A DNA stretch of 27,911 nucleotides. Source: a virus. The notes beneath the pieces are model-generated. The model was not told where the DNA came from. It saw only the letters and a program-made list of their open reading frames with translations, and ran no database searches. The translations under genes and the position numbers were made by a program. The DNA is taken from positions 1 to 27,911 of IMG/VR virus record IMGVR_UViG_3300032092_003411; one strand, written 5' to 3'. Shown here piece after piece: positions 22,083-27,911 of this stretch. Numbering within the stretch: position 1 is the first letter of the stretch; each line of letters begins with the position of its first letter.

Positions 22083-25058
22083 ATGCCTATATCAGCATAC
22101 ATTAGCAAACGAGAATACATTGTTACGGTTCATAATTTTCAAGACCTAGACAGCATCTATGCTGATTTAGAAACACTTGGAAAATCTCCTGCTGGAGTAG
22201 ACCTATCTAGAAGTGTAGAATGCCTGCATCGTAGAGCTACAAGTAGAAATACACATTACTTACTAACAGATTGGGAAGCTGGTGAGCTTGCTGCCGATCA
22301 TAGAATTAAATCAGTAACCCTTGCTCCTCAATATCTAGGCATCCAAGCAGGAACATTTGCCATAGAACAAACATCTTCTTCATGGGATAAATCTTCCGCT
22401 ACTTCAAACAATATGAAAAATTGGGGTTTATTACGCTGTACAGGAGGCGAACAATTAGTCAACTGGGGTGGAACTGGATATAACGGTAACGGCACAGGCA
22501 CTCCTGCACAATCAGGTACAATCACCTTAACACAAACTGGACGCAATGTTGATGTGGTGATTTGTGACCTCAATGGTATTGTATGGAATCATCCAGAATA
22601 TACTGTTAATGCAGACGGTACTGGTGGCTCTAGAGCCATTCAGTACAATTGGGGCCAACATAACGCAGAAATAGACAACGGTGCAAACGGAACTTATATA
22701 TACGGAACTGGGGATCATTCTACACACGTTGCTGGCACAGTTGCTGGCAATACACAAGGGTGGGCCCGTGATGCTAACATTTATAGCATTTACTATGATG
22801 CTGGCAATCCTGGAAATTTTAGTTATGTATTTGATTATATTAGAGCATTTCATAGAAACAAAGCAGTGAATACAGCTACAGGTCGAAAAAATCCTACCAT
22901 TGTTAATAACAGCTGGGGGCAAAGTATTTTTCCTAGTCAATGGGAGTTTAGTGATATTACAGCAGTGACCTATAGGGGAACACGATATGAACCAGGTGGT
23001 ACTGTTACCTTTAATGGTGTAAGTGGAGTGTGTACTGCTAATACAAAGTTAGCTGATCTAGTAAATTTTGAACTTGGTGGTAATCGTATTACAACGACGG
23101 GACCATATGTTCCACCAGGTGGAAGTATTTTAACTAAGCCAAGTGCGTGGACTCAAGAAGGGCAAGAAGCATTTATAACACAATTTGCTGCTCCAGATGC
23201 ACAATACGTATTGACTGTACAAGGTCCTGCTGATATAAGTTTTATCAGTAATGTAGCCGCTGATGCTGTTTCTGGAACGATGAGTGTGCAAGTTGAAGTG
23301 GTCGTTAAACAAGGTCCTACTGTGATTAATACGTATACTGGACCTGTTAGTTCAACTACTAATGGTGGCACTATTGAATCAATAGTTGAAGAACTCACAG
23401 TTAGTCTAGCTAATACTGCTGTCTATACTGTAGAATTTAATACTACATTAGATACTGCAGGTGCAGGTGCAGACTTGTCAGTTGCAACTGCCATGAGATT
23501 TACTGTAATTACAGATGTAGTTGGTGCTGGTGCAACAGTTGCACCTATTAGCAATTCGTTATTAGGTGCTGCCAGTCTTGGTGTGTCTACAACACCGACA
23601 GTTGGAAACAGTGACGATGGGTACTGGACTCTAAACTTGCCGTTTAGTATAGAATATTTAGGTACTACGTACACTACAATATACGTAAGCACCAATCATT
23701 ATCTAACATTTGGCGGAGGGTCAACTGTCTGGAGTGGTATTAGTATAACAACTCCAAATCTTCCTAAAATCATGTGGTGTTCTGCGGATAATTCTGCACA
23801 GAGAATTTATTTTGGTGTTGAAGATGCAGGAACTGTTGGAACTTATACAGTTATTAATTCTGGTACAAGCGCATATACAATTAATTCATTATCTAATCCC
23901 ACTCTAACATTAAAAAGGGGTGATACATACACATTCAATGTCAGCGCCAGCAACCATCCTTTCTGGATTACAACAGTTCAAGGTACTGGTGCCGGAGATG
24001 CATATAACACAGGAGTTACTAATAACGGGACTGATTCAGGTACTATTACTTTTACAGTGCCTATTGATGCTCCTTCTACGCTTTATTATAGTTGTGCATT
24101 TCACGTATCAATGGGAGGTACCATTAATATTGTAGCAGGAACAAGAACATATCGTGTTAGATTAGAAGGCAACGGAGGAACGTCTGGCACGTTAGGTAGT
24201 CCTGGAATGGTATGCGAATATGTATTCTATGAAAATGCGCCGGCCCAAATTGATTTAATAACCGGCGTTAACAATAGAAAGACTGCCGGCGGTGGGTTTA
24301 CTATTCAACAGTTAAACGATTGGGGATTCATCAGTGGTCAACGTATTCCTGCTCGTGTAGCAGCATGCGATGTTGACCTAGAAGACTTATACTCTGAAGG
24401 TATTGTTATGGTTGGGGCTGCTGGCAATGGTCGGTGGAAACATGATGTACCAGGTGGTGTTGATTGGAATAACTCTTTTGAAATGTCTAGTCGTTATCCT
24501 GATAGTGTTAGTACTCCTTATTTCTATATGAGGGGCACTAGTCCAACTGCCAATGATAATCTAGTTAGCGGGCAATACAATTTACCTTCAATCTGTGTAG
24601 GCGCAGTGGACAGCATACAAATTGATCAGAAAGTTCAATTTAGTGATTGTGGTCCAGGTGTAGATATTTGGGCACCTGGAACTTATATTATTAGTGCTTT
24701 GCCAAGTGGTGGCGCCGGAGATCTTAGAAACATCACCTATCGTATTGGTAAGTTTAGCGGCACTAGTATGGCTAGCCCACAAGTATGTGGTGTATTAGCA
24801 TGTGCGCTAGAATTGTATCCGCATATGACGCAAACAGCCGCCAAGGCCTATATACTAGCCTATGCTAAAAATAATCAATTAACTGCCAACACTAATGGTC
24901 CGGCAGATGGCCAAGATTTGCAAGGTGCGCCTAATAAATTTTTATATTATCATAAAGAACGTTTAGTTACTGGAAACACTGTGCCAAAGTTAAATTATCA
25001 ACCTAGGCCTAGTACAGGATCAGTATATCCTAGACCTAGAATAAGAAGGACTCTATAA
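22083..25058 (+). CDS. Subtilisin-like serine protease with nested beta-sandwich and cupredoxin-like insertion
   Basis: A 991-residue protein. Residues about 10-95 resemble an I9-type propeptide (EYIVTVHNF, then TDWEAGELAADHRIKSVTLAP). The S8 catalytic triad is D162 (VVICDLNG), H212 (GDHSTHVAGTVAG) and S895 (FSGTSMASPQVCG), with oxyanion Asn N782 (GAAGNG). Between NNSWG (275-279) and GAAGN lies an insertion of several hundred residues: Ig-like beta regions, a nidogen-like sandwich (about 480-590, YVSTNHYLTFGG, IMWCSADNSAQRIYFG) and, inside that, a cupredoxin-like domain (about 602-686) with candidate copper ligands H625, C671, H674 and M677 (SCAFHVSMGG). The sandwich then resumes at TYRVRLEGNGG. 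No signal peptide is seen, so it is probably built into the virion with the fibres. GAGG lies 6 bases before ATG 22083. Confidence 0.9.
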   Translation: MPISAYISKREYIVTVHNFQDLDSIYADLETLGKSPAGVDLSRSVECLHRRATSRNTHYLLTDWEAGELAADHRIKSVTLAPQYLGIQAGTFAIEQTSSSWDKSSATSNNMKNWGLLRCTGGEQLVNWGGTGYNGNGTGTPAQSGTITLTQTGRNVDVVICDLNGIVWNHPEYTVNADGTGGSRAIQYNWGQHNAEIDNGANGTYIYGTGDHSTHVAGTVAGNTQGWARDANIYSIYYDAGNPGNFSYVFDYIRAFHRNKAVNTATGRKNPTIVNNSWGQSIFPSQWEFSDITAVTYRGTRYEPGGTVTFNGVSGVCTANTKLADLVNFELGGNRITTTGPYVPPGGSILTKPSAWTQEGQEAFITQFAAPDAQYVLTVQGPADISFISNVAADAVSGTMSVQVEVVVKQGPTVINTYTGPVSSTTNGGTIESIVEELTVSLANTAVYTVEFNTTLDTAGAGADLSVATAMRFTVITDVVGAGATVAPISNSLLGAASLGVSTTPTVGNSDDGYWTLNLPFSIEYLGTTYTTIYVSTNHYLTFGGGSTVWSGISITTPNLPKIMWCSADNSAQRIYFGVEDAGTVGTYTVINSGTSAYTINSLSNPTLTLKRGDTYTFNVSASNHPFWITTVQGTGAGDAYNTGVTNNGTDSGTITFTVPIDAPSTLYYSCAFHVSMGGTINIVAGTRTYRVRLEGNGGTSGTLGSPGMVCEYVFYENAPAQIDLITGVNNRKTAGGGFTIQQLNDWGFISGQRIPARVAACDVDLEDLYSEGIVMVGAAGNGRWKHDVPGGVDWNNSFEMSSRYPDSVSTPYFYMRGTSPTANDNLVSGQYNLPSICVGAVDSIQIDQKVQFSDCGPGVDIWAPGTYIISALPSGGAGDLRNITYRIGKFSGTSMASPQVCGVLACALELYPHMTQTAAKAYILAYAKNNQLTANTNGPADGQDLQGAPNKFLYYHKERLVTGNTVPKLNYQPRPSTGSVYPRPRIRRTL

Positions 25059-25060
25059 AA

Positions 25061-27667
25061 ATGGCGTTAAACATCTGGACTCAACGATCTGGATACGAAT
25101 TCAGCAGTGCCGCTGAAGGCAGTGAAATAGTCCAACAGTTACCGGTATCATATACAGCATTAGGTATAACTGCTAACGATGTTACTTTTACTGTTATATC
25201 AGGTCGTGTTCCTCACGGTCTAAGATTGTCTAGCGACTACATTATTGGTACTCCATTTGAAGTTCCACGTACTACAGTTTTTGAATTTGTTATCCGAGCC
25301 AGCTACAATGGACAAATTGCAGATAGAACATTTTTTTGGACCATAGAAGGAGCAGACGAACCAACGTGGGTTACTCCTGTTGGATCGTTGCCTGTTGGGG
25401 CAAACGATCAGTATTATATACTAGACAGTTCTTACATTGATTTTCAATTAGTGGCTACAGACTTTGACACGGCAGCTGGTCAAACATTAAAATATTTTCA
25501 ACCTAAGAATGGAGGAGATTTGCCTCCTGGGTTGATTCTAACTGAAGACGGAAGGATTGTAGGTTGGATACAACCTACATTAGCAATTCCAGAAGGCACT
25601 GGCAATGGCGCATATGATACTGCAATATTTGATGAAGTGGCCTACGACTTCGGTTATCGTCCTTCTAACGGTTATGACAGCTATGTCTATGATACTGTAA
25701 TCTACGATTATGCAGAAACTTCGTTAACTCCTAAGAAGCTGAATAGATACTATGAATTTTTAGTTACTGTTACAGATGGGGACACTAGTTCAACAAGACA
25801 GTTTAAAATATTTGTAGTAGGTGACGATTACTTCCGTGCCGACACCGTGGCCATTGGGGCAGGCGACGGAGTATTTACAGTAGACTCAACTTATGTTCGT
25901 GCTCCTATTTGGACCACAGCCAGTAACTTGGGTGTAAAAAGAGCCAATAACTATCTAACTTTTAAATTAGATACGTACAAAGCATTGGAACTAGGACCTA
26001 TCATTTACTCATTAGACACAGTAAACCCTATCATTGATGGATATGCTTATACTACCTTAGCAACTGAAAACAAAATAACTAAAAATCTTTTAAGAATTAA
26101 AAATACAACTGGCACTCCCGTTGTAGGTAATAAACTCTGTCTTAAGGATTATGTGACAGATGCAGATGCCACTACATACAATGTTATCAATGTTACTAAT
26201 GTATCATCAACTGAATTTATTCTAACCTTATCTCCGCCGTTGGCTATTGGTGTTGCTAATAACAAATTTATACAATTAGGCACTGCTAGTACACTTCCAT
26301 TGGGCATGCAATTTGATCAGGGAACTGCAGAAGTTTTTGGAGTTGTTCCATATCAACCTGCAATTACAAAAAGCTATACATTCACAGTAACTGCCACTAG
26401 ACTAAGTGACCGTGGTGAAATTGCCAACTCTAAACGTACATTTAGCGTACAGGTACTGGGTGAAATTGATAGCGTAATGACATGGAATACTCCTAGCAAT
26501 CTAGGTAGCATTGGTGCTAATCTAGTTAGCACCTTAGCTGTTAGTGCATCTAGTACAGTGTCAAATAGTGCAATATTGTACGTATTAGAATCAGGAACAT
26601 TGCCTCCGGGACTAACACTAAGTCTAGACGGAGAGATTGTAGGTAAAGTAAACCAATTTGGTGGTGAAGATGCGCCAGGAATACTTACACTAGATGGTGG
26701 GGGTCTACTGTTAGACGACGGTACTACTACCTTAGACAAAGACTATGCATTTACGATACAGGCTAGAGATATACTCAGCTATAGTGCAATATCAAGAGAG
26801 TTTACGCTAAACATTGATACTCCAAATGACAGATTGTACAGTAACTTGATTGTTAGACCTTTCCTAAAACAAACACAAAGAGATCTATTCAAAGACTTTA
26901 TTACCGACTCTGATGTGTTTAGTATTCAATCAATATACAGACCGAGTGATCCAAACTTTGGCATACAGAAAGATCTTAAAATGCTAGTGTTTGCAGGTAT
27001 AGAAACCAAGTCAGCTGCAGAAGTTGCCGGTGCCCTGGGTCGTAATCATAAACCTAAAAAATTTAAATTTGGCGCTGTTAAGAAAGCACAGGCAAAGATT
27101 ACTGGAACAAACACAGTAGTTTACGAAGTAGTCTATGTAGAAGTTGTAGATCCATTAGAAACTAACAATGCTAAATTACCTGAACATGTATTCACAGGTA
27201 TTAGTTCTGCAAACACTCCAATAACTGTTGATCAAAACAACGAATTTTATCTAGGACCTTTTAATCAAGATAGACAATTTTGGCATGCTCCGGATCCGTT
27301 TAATGTTACATTGGACAGCACCGAAGTGTATGCCGGAGACCCGCATACTAACATTGTGTTCCCTGCTAGTATAAGCATCTGGAGAGATCGCATTAAATCT
27401 TTAGGATTAAAAGAACGCAACTATTTGCCACTTTGGATGAGAACAGTTCAAGACGGTAGTGTGCAAGAATTAGATTTTGTTAAAGCTGTACCTCTATGCT
27501 ACTGCAAGCCAGGAACGGCAGACGACATTATTTTAAACATTAAAAATCGAGAATTTGATTTTAAGCAAATTGACTATGTAATTGACAGATATATAATAGA
27601 TTCTGTCACCGGCTACTCAGCCGATAAATACATCGCATTTAAAAACGATAGGACAACAATATCATGA
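25061..27667 (+). CDS. Structural protein with putative Ig (He_PIG-like) repeats (868 residues)
   Basis: At least three, probably four, Ig-like repeats with the hallmark LPPGL-x-L-x-x-D-G-x-I-x-G: GRVPHGLRLSSDYIIGTP (about 50), DLPPGLILTEDGRIVG (about 152), TLPLGMQFDQGTAEVFG (about 412) and TLPPGLTLSLDGEIVGKV (about 514). Two repeats carry loop insertions, one rich in Tyr/Asp (about 187-225). The C-terminal 270 residues (from about 595, RPFLKQTQRDLFKDFITD) are a distinct domain without sequence repeats that is known in marine T4-like phage structural proteins but has no assigned function. It begins 2 bases after the protease stop and overlaps the next gene by ATGA, so it is part of one operon. 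Probably a surface-exposed baseplate or fibre-attached protein. Confidence 0.75.
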   Translation: MALNIWTQRSGYEFSSAAEGSEIVQQLPVSYTALGITANDVTFTVISGRVPHGLRLSSDYIIGTPFEVPRTTVFEFVIRASYNGQIADRTFFWTIEGADEPTWVTPVGSLPVGANDQYYILDSSYIDFQLVATDFDTAAGQTLKYFQPKNGGDLPPGLILTEDGRIVGWIQPTLAIPEGTGNGAYDTAIFDEVAYDFGYRPSNGYDSYVYDTVIYDYAETSLTPKKLNRYYEFLVTVTDGDTSSTRQFKIFVVGDDYFRADTVAIGAGDGVFTVDSTYVRAPIWTTASNLGVKRANNYLTFKLDTYKALELGPIIYSLDTVNPIIDGYAYTTLATENKITKNLLRIKNTTGTPVVGNKLCLKDYVTDADATTYNVINVTNVSSTEFILTLSPPLAIGVANNKFIQLGTASTLPLGMQFDQGTAEVFGVVPYQPAITKSYTFTVTATRLSDRGEIANSKRTFSVQVLGEIDSVMTWNTPSNLGSIGANLVSTLAVSASSTVSNSAILYVLESGTLPPGLTLSLDGEIVGKVNQFGGEDAPGILTLDGGGLLLDDGTTTLDKDYAFTIQARDILSYSAISREFTLNIDTPNDRLYSNLIVRPFLKQTQRDLFKDFITDSDVFSIQSIYRPSDPNFGIQKDLKMLVFAGIETKSAAEVAGALGRNHKPKKFKFGAVKKAQAKITGTNTVVYEVVYVEVVDPLETNNAKLPEHVFTGISSANTPITVDQNNEFYLGPFNQDRQFWHAPDPFNVTLDSTEVYAGDPHTNIVFPASISIWRDRIKSLGLKERNYLPLWMRTVQDGSVQELDFVKAVPLCYCKPGTADDIILNIKNREFDFKQIDYVIDRYIIDSVTGYSADKYIAFKNDRTTIS
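27623..27630 (+). promoter_or_regulatory. Possible internal late promoter GATAAATA
   Basis: GATAAATA within the 3' end of the Ig-repeat gene, the same octamer as before the IscA gene. The predicted start near 27636 gives a 28-base leader with AGGA before ATG 27664. Being inside coding sequence (codons for SADKY), it may be chance. Confidence 0.35.
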
Positions 27668-27911
27668 CCAGCGCAATAGTATCATCAACAATTAACCAAA
27701 ACTTTCCGGTAGCAGGACAAGACAACAATAGTGTAGGTTTTAGAAATAACTTTACCTACATTAAAACTGGACTAGCAACTGCTGCTGGTGAAATTACTGC
27801 ATTGCAGGCAACCACTGCTAAAACAAATGCAGACAACGATTTTAACGGTGTTAAAATTGAAAATGCTGAAACTAACTTATTATATGGTACTGTTCTTACT
27901 GGTAATAAAAC
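27664..27911 (+). CDS. Structural protein, N-terminal part (3' end outside window)
   Basis: 82 residues are readable before the right edge. The start (MTSAIVSSTINQNFPVAGQD, then NNSVGFRNNFTYIKTGLATA) is a known N-terminal signature of T4-like marine phage structural proteins, where a N-x-x-x-F-R-x-N-F-x-x-I-K helix is related to the D-G-x-G-D-x-L-R-x-A-F-x-K-V-N module of the upstream fibres. The following E-I-T-A-L-Q-A stretch looks like a short coiled coil. ATG overlaps the previous stop (ATGA). The role in the virion cannot be fixed from this fragment. Confidence 0.75.
   Translation, partial: MTSAIVSSTINQNFPVAGQDNNSVGFRNNFTYIKTGLATAAGEITALQATTAKTNADNDFNGVKIENAETNLLYGTVLTGNK

Noticed and set aside
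26374-26739. 121-residue open frame on the minus strand inside the Ig-repeat gene
   Set aside because: Same kind of antisense shadow; no ribosome site or promoter octamer.

Overview
The window looks like part of a marine T4-like myovirus genome (cyanophage or pelagiphage type). This rests on three things. About two thirds of it is a run of very long fibre/virion-surface genes with sequence signatures typical of marine T4-like phages. Short octamers resembling the T4/cyanophage late promoter (TATAAATA, with variants GCTAAATA and GATAAATA) stand in front of most transcription units. Phage-type accessory genes (HNH endonuclease, IscA-like carrier, Fe/Mn superoxide dismutase, fatty acid desaturase) sit among the structural genes. 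No photosystem genes, tRNAs, integrase or lysis genes were recognised, so the host is not determined. Taxonomy and host are inference; the motifs named below were read directly.

Left part (1-4790), mixed and probably partly early-expressed. It holds the 3' end of an unrecognised gene, an antisense HNH homing endonuclease, and a 1040-residue SF2 helicase with an N-terminal Mrr-like nuclease domain. The helicase is driven by a near-consensus bacterial sigma70 promoter. Next come a second sigma70-like promoter, a roughly 125-nt segment that folds into a closed multi-branch RNA, two overlapping small genes and a bidirectional terminator.

Middle part (4790-6330), small genes on both strands. These are an Ala/Pro-rich protein with a basic tail, a superoxide dismutase, a four-cysteine zinc-ribbon protein and an IscA-type Fe-S carrier. 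Several have late-promoter octamers, and two of these would start the mRNA at, or one base from, the start codon.

Right part (6333-27911), all on the + strand and tightly packed: a fibre and virion-surface cassette. In order: a 2496-residue mosaic fibre protein; a 419-residue fibre protein; a 1320-residue fibre protein carrying a GC-rich beta-propeller; a fatty acid desaturase overlapping its stop codon; a 285-residue Gly/Thr repeat fibre; a 462-residue fibre with an Mtd-like N-terminus; a 995-residue-frame subtilisin-like protease with a large nested insertion that includes a cupredoxin-like domain; an 868-residue Ig-repeat protein; and the start of another structural protein. Three of these share an N-terminal module of the type D-G-x-G-D-x-(L/I)-R-x-A-F-x-K-V-N-x-N, and the right-edge protein has a related form. 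The cassette appears to have grown by duplicating and shuffling modules.

The most interesting items are the structured RNA leader (4180-4330), the nested subtilisin/cupredoxin protein (22083-25058), the nuclease-helicase with a homing-endonuclease-like C-terminus (996-4118), the desaturase coupled to a fibre gene (19092-19796), and the compositionally foreign propeller inside a fibre (about 15860-17640). No stretch longer than 300 bases lacks a gene; the longest gaps are 839-995 and 4119-4330, both described below.
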